From JOPF133 sp052144935 (GTDB lineage Bacteria > Acidobacteriota > Terriglobia > Bryobacterales > Bryobacteraceae), in contig JBKQPR010000340.1 of assembly GCA_052144935.1 (NCBI GenBank), forward strand, positions 1 to 9,960: DNA of 9,960 nucleotides, read 5' to 3'. The translations under genes and the position numbers were made by a program. Below the pieces are notes generated by a model. It worked only from the letters and a program-made list of their open reading frames with translations, searched no databases and was not told where the DNA came from. How positions within the stretch are numbered: position 1 is the stretch's first letter; each line of letters opens with the position of its first letter. Shown one piece after another: positions 1 through 6,662 of the stretch.

Positions 1-393
1 ACTTATAATCAAACAGTTTGGCCGGTTTTTGTGGGCTTATCCGGTCCAATCTGTGCACGCGCCCCTAATTCATAGAGTCGATTTGGGTTAGCGGTGCGCG
101 GGCATCAGGATTGGCCGGATAAGCCCGTTTTCTTGCCGTTATCGGCTCTGCGCCGGTCGAAACGTCGGTAAACACTTCGCGACCACGCAGGATCGAGCTG
201 GCTCAGAGTGCTGTGTTCAGGCCCCCCGGGCCAGACTCCGAGACGGCGACAAACCAACCAGTTGGTAACGCTAGGCCGTCAGGGGCATTCATGGGCACCA
301 CTTACCAGCATGGGCGTGACCGTCAATGTGATGTCCCCTTGTCTCACCCCGATTGGCCACAAGGTTTCGCGCCGGGGCTTCCCGTGAGCTGCC
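1..393. other. Left-edge stretch without a supportable gene
   Basis: I see no credible coding sequence here. The open frame starting near 213 runs into the convincing minus-strand gene that ends at 394, has no ribosome binding site and has no recognisable domain. The only structure worth noting is the inverted repeat at 33-126. The region lies downstream of the minus-strand pair ending at 394, but I see no clean stem-plus-T-tract terminator. Confidence 0.6.
33..126. repeat. Imperfect long inverted repeat
   Basis: The left arm (33-51) begins GGGCTTATCCGG and the right arm (109-126) ends CCGGATAAGCCC. The 19-base left arm is the reverse complement of the 18-base right arm apart from one missing base. 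Weaker complementarity continues inward, with CTAA at 65-68 facing TTAG at 88-91, so the stretch could fold as one long imperfect hairpin. It may be a remnant of a small mobile element or an extragenic palindrome. I cannot assign a family. Confidence 0.6.
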
Positions 394-1749
394 CTACACC
401 CGCTCCTCCAGCGAGAGTTGACGCTGTACGTCCAGACGGAATTGCCCTCGACCAATCTGGGTCAGATTGACAAAGTCACAGCGGTCCTGCAAACGGCGGC
501 GCAGCAAGATCAATCGCGCTTCCAGGTTGTCTTTGAAGTCGGGCAACTGCAAGCTGGCATCCAGACGGATTTCCTTGTTCGTAAAGTCCACCCGCCCACT
601 TTGGGCGTAGCTCTGGACGAGCTTCCAAAAGATACGGCCAGCGATGCCCTTGATCAGATACGCGTCATCGATAAAGATGCTGTCGTCCGCTTTGTAGTGC
701 TTGACCGTTGAAGTGGCCGTCGGCTGCACCGTATGTGGCCGGCGTGGGATCTCTTGCCGTTTGGTACTTTCCACGCGCTCCAGCAGGGCCACTGAGGCAG
801 CCATTTGGCGCGCGGCGATTCGTACCACGCGCTCATCGTCGGAAAGAAACCGCCCCGCAGTCGCGCTCTGGAGACAGAGTATCCAGAGGAGTCTGTCGTA
901 AGCCACCAAAGGCACTACGAGCTGGCTCCGGACTTCCGGGAGCCCAGGCAAAGCGATCTCCCGTTCGAGCAGGCTGTCGTCGCCGCGACGCTCCACTGCG
1001 GATCGCACGGCATTCGAGTACAGGACATCACGGCTGAAGTTCGTAGTTCGCACCACTTCCCGACGCTCGGCCGCAACGCCGAGGATTCCTTCACCGATCC
1101 ACGCTTCCGACCCGATTCCGGACTCACCAAACCCGCGGCTGCCCAGGGTGAACAGGCGCTTGCCATCCTCATCCGGCACCATGAGGAACGAGTGATCATA
1201 GCCAAAGAGCGTGGCCAGGGCATCGAGCGAGACGTTGATCACTGATTCGAGCCCGTTGCAGGCAGCTAGCCGTGCCGAGAACTCTTCGATCTGCGGAAGG
1301 TAGTCAACCCTGGAGAGTCCTTCCCCACTAGCTTCCGCGTTCATCGGCCGGCAGTCCACGACGTGGAAGATCTCCACGGCGCGCAGCTTGAAAATATGGC
1401 TCATGCCGGTTTGCGACGCTACGGCGTCGAGCCTCGTCCTCACGCGTTCGAAGACCGCGCCTTCGGTTTCGGTTCGCTCGTAACGCAAGTCCAGCCGGTA
1501 CTGACGCATGTTGCTTGGTGAGACCACGACCACCTGCACGAAAGGGTTCTGCAAGATGTTTTCGCGGGTCTTGTTGAAGAACTGATGGGACAGGCCGACA
1601 TTTTGGCTATCGACGCGGTGGACAATCGAAAGGTATGTCAAGTTCGGCGTCCCGTCTCGGGAGCTCGAGCAGATGGATGCTGGAATGATCCCCTCAAAGC
1701 ACGATGCAATGCTTTCGAGCGCAACCGCGAAAGGTGAGGCCTCACTCAT
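394..1749 (-). CDS. PNPOx-like / GAF sensor protein with possible C-terminal winged helix
   Basis: The protein has 451 residues. Residues about 10-135 look like a pyridoxamine 5'-phosphate oxidase-type split barrel, a flavin-binding fold (TPNLTYLS and NPFVQVVVVSP strands). Residues about 155-325 form a GAF domain, a small-molecule or redox sensor fold (FGYDHSFLMVPD, then SQLVVPLVAYDRLLWILCLQS). Residues about 350-450 form a basic, helix-rich end with LEARLILLRRRL and GRGQFRL; I suspect a winged-helix or effector domain but cannot name it. I chose the ATG at 1749 because it overlaps the stop of the upstream PNPOx gene by four bases (ATGA), a translational-coupling arrangement. The longer frame to 1851 would lie inside that upstream gene. 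Most likely a cytoplasmic sensor that acts with its neighbour. Domain calls are by eye, and the function is inferred. Confidence 0.8.
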   Translation of the reverse strand: MSEASPFAVALESIASCFEGIIPASICSSSRDGTPNLTYLSIVHRVDSQNVGLSHQFFNKTRENILQNPFVQVVVVSPSNMRQYRLDLRYERTETEGAVFERVRTRLDAVASQTGMSHIFKLRAVEIFHVVDCRPMNAEASGEGLSRVDYLPQIEEFSARLAACNGLESVINVSLDALATLFGYDHSFLMVPDEDGKRLFTLGSRGFGESGIGSEAWIGEGILGVAAERREVVRTTNFSRDVLYSNAVRSAVERRGDDSLLEREIALPGLPEVRSQLVVPLVAYDRLLWILCLQSATAGRFLSDDERVVRIAARQMAASVALLERVESTKRQEIPRRPHTVQPTATSTVKHYKADDSIFIDDAYLIKGIAGRIFWKLVQSYAQSGRVDFTNKEIRLDASLQLPDFKDNLEARLILLRRRLQDRCDFVNLTQIGRGQFRLDVQRQLSLEERV

Positions 1750-2261
1750 AGGCTTCTGCCCGCGACGGGCCCGGGGGTCTGATCGAAGACCTGCTCGGGC
1801 ACAAAGAGGATTTTGACCAGCACCGCTGACGTTTCGATTTCGGCTCGCCAAAAAGCTTCGACATGCTGGCGGGGTTGTCCCAGAGGCTCATTCACCATCG
1901 CAAACGCTTCGCGATGCCGTTCGACGACGGCCAGGTCCGTACTGTCTGGTTCGGCGGTCATGGCGTACCGGCCTTTCAACTGAAACGTGCGGTAATTCGC
2001 GGGGTGCGAAGAGGTGACGGCGATCTCCCCATTTCCTTCGAGGTTGTCAAGCGTCTTGCGGCTGGTGGCGAGCGGCACGCACAGGCTGACGCGCTGGCGG
2101 TCTTCAGAAACGCGCGGGCCCCAAGCTCGCGTGATTTCCGGGACGAGACGCGAGTCGCGCGTTCCGACCAAAACCGACACTGGGCCTTCGAGGAAGGTCT
2201 TCAGCTCGTCGCCGATCGAGACCGGATGCCCGCTCGCCATCTCACATTCAGGGTATCGCAC
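1746..2261 (-). CDS. Small PNPOx-like flavin-binding protein
   Basis: A 171-residue protein of the pyridoxamine 5'-phosphate oxidase-like split-barrel family. It shows the family pattern of an early strand ending VLVGTRDSRLVPEI, a middle segment LATSRKTLDNLEGNGEIAVT and a later LKGRYAM strand; it is about the length usual for the single-domain members. Such proteins bind FMN, F420 or haem, and the cofactor cannot be told from sequence alone. The first ATG is at 2261; a second at residue 8 (2240) gives a start MASGHPVS that may be the true one. Neither has a good Shine-Dalgarno sequence. It is the first gene of a minus-strand pair: its TGA overlaps the ATG of the PNPOx/GAF gene. Transcription probably starts in the repeat-bearing region between 2262 and 2387, divergently from the cupin gene. 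Confidence 0.8.
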   Translation of the reverse strand: MRYPECEMASGHPVSIGDELKTFLEGPVSVLVGTRDSRLVPEITRAWGPRVSEDRQRVSLCVPLATSRKTLDNLEGNGEIAVTSSHPANYRTFQLKGRYAMTAEPDSTDLAVVERHREAFAMVNEPLGQPRQHVEAFWRAEIETSAVLVKILFVPEQVFDQTPGPVAGRSL

Positions 2262-2286
2262 GCCCGCGCGGCGCGGTGCAGCGGCT

Positions 2287-2330
2287 GCTTAGCAAATATT
2301 TAGGAATCTTCTAAGGATCATTTAGGAACG
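2287..2330. promoter_or_regulatory. Four tandem 11-base repeats in divergent promoter region
   Basis: Four consecutive 11-base units can be read: 2287-2297, 2298-2308, 2309-2319 and 2320-2330. The second is ATTTAGGAATC, the fourth ATTTAGGAACG (9 of 11 identical), the third TTCTAAGGATC (7 of 11 identical to the second) and the first GCTTAGCAAAT (6 of 11). The shared core is TTAGGAA. Direct repeats spaced by one helical turn are typical of OmpR/PhoB-type and SARP-type regulators. The array sits between two divergent genes (starts at 2261 and 2388) in an A+T-rich island, so it could control both. No clear -35/-10 pair was found next to it. Confidence 0.6.
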
Positions 2331-2387
2331 CGAGCGCTCGATCCCCGATATTCTGAAACTGGCCTTAGAAAGGAGGCTCACAACATC

Positions 2388-2909
2388 ATGTCGAATCAAA
2401 GCAACTCGAATCAGAATCGGTCAAACCAAAACCAGGTCAAGCATGTGCCGGCCGGAACGGGACCCGCCTATTGCGGCCCTGGAGACCGGATTACCTTCTT
2501 GATCACCGGCGCGGAGACCGGCGGAGCGTTTTTTATGGCCGAGGTAAGTGTAGTCCCCGGAGGAGGTCCGCCACCGCACGTTCACTCTCGGGAGGATGAA
2601 TCGTTCTATCTGCAGCACGGAACGCTGGTCGTGCAGGTGGGCGACAAGGCACTGAACGTGTCGACCGGAGATTTCGTTCACATGCCTCGCGGCGTGATGC
2701 ATTCCTTCAAGAATGTCGGCGAGGAAACCGCGAAACTGCTGATGGTGGCCACGCCGGCGGGACTTGAGAACTACTTCGCGGAGACTTTCTTCCCGGCCGC
2801 CGACATCGCCGACATTCCCCAAATCGGTCCGGCGGTAATTGCTCGTGCGATGAAGACTGCTCCCAAATACGGTTTGGAATTGCTTCTCCCCGCGGAAAAA
2901 CGACGGTGA
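2388..2909 (+). CDS. Cupin-domain protein, quercetin 2,3-dioxygenase-like
   Basis: A 173-residue single-cupin protein. Cupin motif 1 is PPPHVHSREDESFYLQHG, giving metal ligands His64, His66 and Glu71; motif 2 is GDFVHMPRGVMHSF with His105. All four expected ligands are present, so a metal-binding beta-barrel is likely. Relatives are annotated as quercetinase-like cupins, but the true substrate is unknown. The start is well supported by AAAGGAGG at 2369-2376, eleven bases before the ATG. The first 16 residues are almost only Asn, Ser and Gln, an unusual low-complexity tail ahead of the fold. It is the first gene of a plus-strand series: the SDR gene begins 24 bases after its stop. No signal peptide is visible, so the protein should be cytoplasmic. 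Confidence 0.88.
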   Translation: MSNQSNSNQNRSNQNQVKHVPAGTGPAYCGPGDRITFLITGAETGGAFFMAEVSVVPGGGPPPHVHSREDESFYLQHGTLVVQVGDKALNVSTGDFVHMPRGVMHSFKNVGEETAKLLMVATPAGLENYFAETFFPAADIADIPQIGPAVIARAMKTAPKYGLELLLPAEKRR

Positions 2910-2933
2910 GCGGCATTTGCGAAAAGGAGCCAT

Positions 2934-3695
2934 ATGACACCGCAGATCCTAACTCACAATAGTGCCGTGGGCGCCCTTACCGGCAAGTCGGCCATCGTTA
3001 CGGGCGGCTCCCGCGGCATCGGACGGGCCATCTGTAGCGCCCTGGCCGCGGAAGGCGCACGAGTGGTGGTGAACTACAGCAAGTCAGCAGAGGAGGCCGA
3101 GGCCCTGGCTGCGCGCATTGGGGGACTTGCTTTCCAGGCGGATGTCGCCGATGGGGCGCAGGTCCGAAGCCTGTTCGATGCCACCGAACGAGCTTTCCAG
3201 GGCATCGACATCCTGGTGAGCAATGCGGGTGTCGCGCTGTTCAAGCCCGTCGCCGAGATCGAGGACGAGGAATACGACCGCACCTTCGCCGTCAATGCCG
3301 GCGGCACCTTCTTGTGTTGCCGGGAGGCCGCCCGGCGGATGCGCGACGGAGGCCGGATTGTTTCCATCTCGAGCGGCGCCACCCTGGGCGGATCGCCCGG
3401 CGGCGCCGCTTATTGCGGCTCCAAGGCCGCGATCGAGCAGTTCACGCGCGCCTTGGCCCGCGAGTTGGGAGCACGCCAGATCACGGTGAATACTGTGTCG
3501 CCAGGCTTCACCGATACGGAGAAGTTCGCCGGTTTGCCGCAACCCGTCATCAGCACCGCCGCGGCGCGCACGCCGCTCGGGCGCCTCGGCCGGCCAGAGG
3601 ATGTGGCCAGTGTCGTGGCCTGGCTCTGCACCGGCGCCGCCGGATGGATCACCGGACAGAACACTCAGGCCGGCGGCGGCCTGAACATGGTGTAG
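2934..3695 (+). CDS. Short-chain dehydrogenase/reductase (SDR, FabG-like)
   Basis: A 253-residue classical SDR with every landmark in place: the nucleotide-binding TGGSRGIG (residues 23-30), SNAG at 96-99 (a variant of NNAG), Asn121, catalytic Ser147, and Tyr160-Cys-Gly-Ser-Lys164 as the YxxxK pair, followed by NTVSPGF. The length is normal. The second strand ends VVVNYSK, as in FabG-type enzymes that usually use NADPH. It should reduce a ketone or oxidise an alcohol in the cytoplasm; the substrate cannot be told. AAAAGGAG at 2922-2929 precedes the ATG by four bases, so the start is firm. It lies between two cupin genes on the same strand, which suggests that the three proteins act on related carbonyl or aromatic compounds. 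Confidence 0.93.
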   Translation: MTPQILTHNSAVGALTGKSAIVTGGSRGIGRAICSALAAEGARVVVNYSKSAEEAEALAARIGGLAFQADVADGAQVRSLFDATERAFQGIDILVSNAGVALFKPVAEIEDEEYDRTFAVNAGGTFLCCREAARRMRDGGRIVSISSGATLGGSPGGAAYCGSKAAIEQFTRALARELGARQITVNTVSPGFTDTEKFAGLPQPVISTAAARTPLGRLGRPEDVASVVAWLCTGAAGWITGQNTQAGGGLNMV

Positions 3696-3748
3696 CCTCT
3701 CGGCCAGGCATAGTAAAATAACACTTACCTAATCAGGGGAAAACACAC

Positions 3749-4226
3749 ATGACAAAGCAAACCATCGACCTCCGGGTCGATCCTTCCGACGAAACCATCC
3801 ATCTCGGACTGCTCGCGGTCCGTTTCCTGCTCACCAGGGACGACTCGGCCGGCACCATCGCGGCCCATTGAGGTCATGGTCCCGTACGGGCAGCGGCTGG
3901 CGGCTCCAGCGCACAGCCACGACCATTACGAGGAGACGATCTACGGCGTCTCCGGAGTGTTGACCTGGACGGTCGACGGAAAACCAATCGACGTCGGGCC
4001 GGGACAGGCACTCTGCATTCCGCGCGGCGCCGTTCACCGGTTCGACAACAATGGCCGCCAGGACGCGAAAGCGTTCTGCGTAATCACGCCGGCCGCAATC
4101 GGTCCGCAGTATTTCCGCGAGGCGGCCGAGGTGATCAACGCGGCGGCCGGCGGACCGCCAGATCGAACAAGGATGGCGGAGGTCATGCGCCGCCACGGCC
4201 TCACGCCGGCTCCGCCTCTGTCATAG
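3749..4226 (+). pseudogene. Second cupin gene, split by a +1 frameshift
   Basis: Translation from the ATG at 3749 (AGGGGA at 3735-3740 as ribosome site) gives 40 residues ending ...DDSAGTIAAH and then TGA at 3869. The rest of the protein continues in the next frame as IEVMVPYG..., with cupin motif 1 PAHSHDHYEETIYG and motif 2 CIPRGAVHRFDN, ending at 4226. Removing one C from the CCC run at 3864-3866 joins the parts as GTIAAIEVMVPYG, giving a complete cupin of about 158 residues. All metal-ligand residues lie in the downstream part. It could be a recent real lesion, a sequencing error, or possibly translation restarting at the ATG at 3876, which would lose the first strands. It is the third gene after the cupin and SDR, 53 bases after the SDR stop. 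Confidence 0.8.
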
Positions 4227-4232
4227 CGCCTC

Positions 4233-4248
4233 GGGCGCTTAAGCGCCC
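4233..4248. terminator. Perfect 16-base palindrome after second cupin
   Basis: GGGCGCTTAAGCGCCC is a perfect palindrome starting seven bases after the cupin stop. A second small GCCCC/GGGGC stem follows at about 4252-4262. There is no T-tract, so this is at best a weak or Rho-assisted terminator of the cupin-SDR-cupin series. It also lies close to the left edge of the structured RNA that follows. Confidence 0.35.
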
Positions 4249-4274
4249 CCAGCCCCAGGGGCGGAGATTTCTGA

Positions 4275-4444
4275 CGGGTGCCCTTGGAACGGCGCATACC
4301 GAGCGGCAAACCGGAAGTTAACGTCTGTGTCCGGAGCGCTGGTCGCGCTCCGGGGCCGCCCCGCCTAGATAAGGGGGTGCAGCAGACGGTCCGGCAGGTG
4401 CCCATCGTTACCGCGCGGTGGGCTTTCCAAGGGGTGGATGCGGA
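4275..4444 (+). ncRNA. HEARO / IscB omega-RNA, orphan copy
   Basis: The stretch folds into a compact multi-helix RNA. The closing helix is CCCTTGG (4281-4287) with CCAAGGG (4427-4433). Inside it CGTCTG (4322-4327) pairs with CAGACG (4383-4388). A perfect 9-base hairpin with five-base loop covers 4331-4353. An 8-base hairpin pairs 4400-4407 with 4416-4423. The conserved-looking pieces GAGCGGCAAACCGGAAGTTA, CCTAGATAAGG and GGGGTGGATGCGG are what I remember from HEARO, the RNA of IscB (IS200/IS605-like) elements, which guides IscB nuclease with a short segment at its 5' side. In complete elements the iscB gene begins just after this RNA. Here the ATG at 4446 gives only 15 codons, and an unrelated gene occupies the opposite strand from 4923. 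The helices are seen directly; the family name is from memory. Confidence 0.72.
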
Positions 4445-4462
4445 ATGAGTCCTGATAAGTTA

Positions 4463-4493
4463 GTCAGCTTGACGGGAAACGCCTGTTGCTGAC
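4463..4493. repeat. Hairpin just after the omega-RNA
   Basis: GTCAGC (4463-4468) pairs with GCTGAC (4488-4493), and inside them ACGGG (4472-4476) pairs with CCTGT with one G-U pair. Subterminal hairpins are usual at the ends of IS200/IS605-like elements, so this could mark the right end of a short element carrying the RNA. There is no T-tract to make it a terminator. Confidence 0.4.
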
Positions 4494-4922
4494 ATTTGCT
4501 GGGCGCCGCGCGGATAGATCCTCGCTGACGCCGTAGTGTTTACAAGATCCGGTCCCCACTTGGACAAAAGTTATCGTACTTTGAGCCGCGGCCTGGTAAT
4601 CGAGGCAGAGGGCAGGCGCACCACTCTCGAAAAGCACTGCTCGCCGGATGGCCGCGCGCGCACGACGCATTCCGGCGCCGCCGCGCGGATGGCCGCTCCC
4701 GGCCCGCGGTCGCGTGGCAACCGCCCGCCGCGCAGCAGCGGGCTGCCGGGCCGAAACGGCGAAGGCTGGTCTGGACTGAATCGGGACTGTTCCGGGACTC
4801 CCGCCCTCGGCCTGGCGCCGCGCATCGGCAAAGACAGTGGTGGCGCCCGACCTGGGCGCGGGCTAGAGGTGGTCTCTGATTCCGCGATGATCTCCCACAG
4901 ATGAGAGCCTGGAGGATTGCCA
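4494..4922. other. GC-rich gap without a supportable gene
   Basis: About 430 bases between the RNA and the end of the 530-residue protein gene. Several short open frames exist on both strands, but their translations are Arg/Pro/Ala-rich, as expected of non-coding GC-rich DNA, and match no family I know. GGATGGCCGC occurs twice (about 4645 and 4685), and CGGCCCGCGGTCGC (about 4696) recurs near 6852, which points to dispersed repeat debris. No remnant of an iscB frame was recognised. Confidence 0.55.
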
Positions 4923-6515
4923 TTACGGTCGCGTTTGGCCCGCGCGGATGATGGCGGCGCGCAGCGCGGAGTGGCGCTGCATCTCTTTCAGATAGCGGCT
5001 TTCCTCGAATTCCCGCTTGGCTTGCAGGATGCCGGCGGCGGCGCGTTCTTCTTCTTCCGTCCAACGGGCGCGGACTGGAAGCATCTCCAGGACTTGAGCC
5101 AGCGGGCTCAGTTTGGGATTCGCGCCGGCGCGCTGCGCGGCCAGGGTGAGGTTGCGAATGCGGAACTTGTCCCAGCCGCCCGGCTCCGCCCCGGGCCCCT
5201 CAAAGATCAGGTAGGTTCCGGCAATCCGCTCCAGGGTGCGCCTGGAGCTGCGGTATCCGGGAGTGCGCTCGATCCGGCGTTCTTCTCGGGCGACCAGCGC
5301 CGCGGCCTCGGGATCAATGGGACGGAAGCCCAGTTTGCGATAGAACCAGAAGGCGCCGGAATCAATCGCCTCGGGGTTTTCCAGGCCGACCTGATACGGA
5401 TCGACGGAGAAGCAATTGACGCCGAGCACCTGGTGGAAGAGGCGGAGCAGGCGCGCATAAAGCCAGGCGGATTCGCCTTCGCGGAACGTGTAGTACAGGT
5501 TGAAGCCCACTTCGGCGCGTTCGAATAGAGAAAGCAGCTCCACGTACCCGGCGGGAACGCCGTTCTTGAAGAACATGCCGGCGTGGTAGGCCCGCAACGG
5601 CAGGCGCCACGCGGGCGGAACGCCGAAGAAAAATATCTCGACGCCGCGGCCGAGATCTGCGTGATCCACCGCGCGCTCGTCGGGGTGGCTGAAACCGTAC
5701 AACTCGCGATAGCGCATGGCAGAGGTGTCCAGGATGAGATCGAGCATGCGGCGCGCTTCCTGCGGCGGGACACGGCGCAGCGCCAGAGCCGGACTTTGCA
5801 GTTCCCGTTCGAGGGAGACATCGCCGCGGCGGATGAGCGGTTCGCGGTGCACGAAGAGCTTTCTTCCAGGCAGGCGCAGGCGCGACCTCGAAACCGCTGA
5901 GTCGCCGATCTTCCAGGTGAGCGGCAGATCGAGAGAGCCGTAGACCTTGGAGCGCTCGCCGGGAGACAGCGGAAGCGCGTCGAGCTGTTGCAGCAGCCAG
6001 ACGAGATCGGTGGTGCGGGGCGGGCGCGCGGCGGCGATCCAGTCGCGGAAAGGAACGTGGGCTTCGACCGGCCAATCTTCGGCCAGCAGGGGGAGAATGC
6101 GGGCCAGGACAGGGCCGAATTTTTCGATCTCATCGCAGCGGTCCCAGCCGATATCGATGCGGCGGGGACGGCGCGCGGTGAGGCTGGAGGCGACTTCGTA
6201 GCTGAAAACGGCGCCGAGCGAGGTGCCGGCGATGCCCGAGACTTGGGGAGCTTCGAACGGTTCGGCGTCCGCACCGGCGGATTCGAGCCGCGCGATGCGG
6301 TCCGCGAAGTGGAAGAGAAGCCGGTCGGCGAGGTGGGCGACCCGCGAGCTTCGCGGATAGGCGCGCAGGAAGAGGAGGGTCTCGTGGAAGCGGATGGCTT
6401 CGGCCGGGGTGCGGAGCCGCCACCTAGCTGCAGCGGTCAGGAGTTTTTCGACTTGCCGGGTGTCGCCCTGGCCGAAGTTGGTTTTCCAGGCGTCCAGGCG
6501 GTCCAGCAGGCGCAT
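4923..6515 (-). CDS. Unknown protein with GNAT-like C-terminal half
   Basis: A 530-residue protein of unknown function. I place the start at the ATG at 6515 (MRLLDRLDAWKTNFGQGDTR); the open frame continues to 6908, but the extra 131 residues are Arg/Gly-rich and fall on dispersed repeats. GTG at 6521 is an alternative, and no strong ribosome site is seen for either. The N-terminal part is helical and Arg-rich (RFHETLLFLRAYPRSSRVAHLADRLL). Residues about 290-400 resemble an acetyltransferase (GNAT) fold: strand VEIFFFGV, strand NGVPAGYVELL, a helix, then AFWFYRKLGFRP, which is typical of the last GNAT strand-helix pair. A clear acetyl-CoA loop (Q/RxxGxG/A) was not seen, so enzymatic activity is uncertain. 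No signal peptide or membrane segment. Its neighbours give no functional hint. Confidence 0.82.
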   Translation of the reverse strand: MRLLDRLDAWKTNFGQGDTRQVEKLLTAAARWRLRTPAEAIRFHETLLFLRAYPRSSRVAHLADRLLFHFADRIARLESAGADAEPFEAPQVSGIAGTSLGAVFSYEVASSLTARRPRRIDIGWDRCDEIEKFGPVLARILPLLAEDWPVEAHVPFRDWIAAARPPRTTDLVWLLQQLDALPLSPGERSKVYGSLDLPLTWKIGDSAVSRSRLRLPGRKLFVHREPLIRRGDVSLERELQSPALALRRVPPQEARRMLDLILDTSAMRYRELYGFSHPDERAVDHADLGRGVEIFFFGVPPAWRLPLRAYHAGMFFKNGVPAGYVELLSLFERAEVGFNLYYTFREGESAWLYARLLRLFHQVLGVNCFSVDPYQVGLENPEAIDSGAFWFYRKLGFRPIDPEAAALVAREERRIERTPGYRSSRRTLERIAGTYLIFEGPGAEPGGWDKFRIRNLTLAAQRAGANPKLSPLAQVLEMLPVRARWTEEEERAAAGILQAKREFEESRYLKEMQRHSALRAAIIRAGQTRP

Positions 6516-6592
6516 CAACACGATTCGATCACGGCTTCGACCATTCCGGCTTGGCGATTCAGCCGTTGGGCGATGGTGGCTGGCGGGACCAT
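6515..6592 (-). CDS. Possible 25-residue upstream ORF coupled to the 530-residue gene
   Basis: The frame MVPPATIAQRLNRQAG... ends in TGA whose last base is the A of the next gene's ATG (TGATG), a classical termination-reinitiation arrangement. Its composition (Ile, Gln, Asn, Glu) is less Arg/Pro-heavy than the surrounding repeat-derived frames. There is no visible ribosome binding site and no known family. It may be a leader peptide, the end of a gene whose front has been replaced by repeats, or chance. Confidence 0.25.
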   Translation of the reverse strand: MVPPATIAQRLNRQAGMVEAVIESC

Positions 6593-6662
6593 GCTGCTGA
6601 ATGATCGCATGGTACCATGCTGACGGTGATGCCACTTGAGCGATACGGGAGCGGCCCCCCAG

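Noticed and set aside
213..470. 85-residue plus-strand frame at the left
   Set aside because: It overlaps the 3' end of the PNPOx/GAF gene, is Pro-rich and has no ribosome site.
1750..1851. Longer start for the PNPOx/GAF protein
   Set aside because: It would overlap the upstream PNPOx gene by about 100 bases, while the ATG at 1749 gives the standard ATGA overlap.
4275..4444. Group II intron as explanation of the structured RNA
   Set aside because: No domain V-like hairpin and no GTGCG start were found, and no reverse transcriptase follows; the sequence blocks fit HEARO better.
4446..4920. Search for an iscB or tnpB reading frame after the RNA
   Set aside because: The first ATG gives 15 codons, and no plus-strand frame shows RuvC or HNH motifs such as DxG or HHxxP.
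6607..6620. Palindrome GCATGGTACCATGC as an operator
   Set aside because: It is perfect but single, with no promoter elements nearby; it contains a common six-base site and could easily be chance.
5583..6623. Plus-strand frames antisense to the 530-residue gene, up to 211 residues
   Set aside because: Typical opposite-strand shadows of a GC-rich gene: no ribosome site and no recognisable domain.
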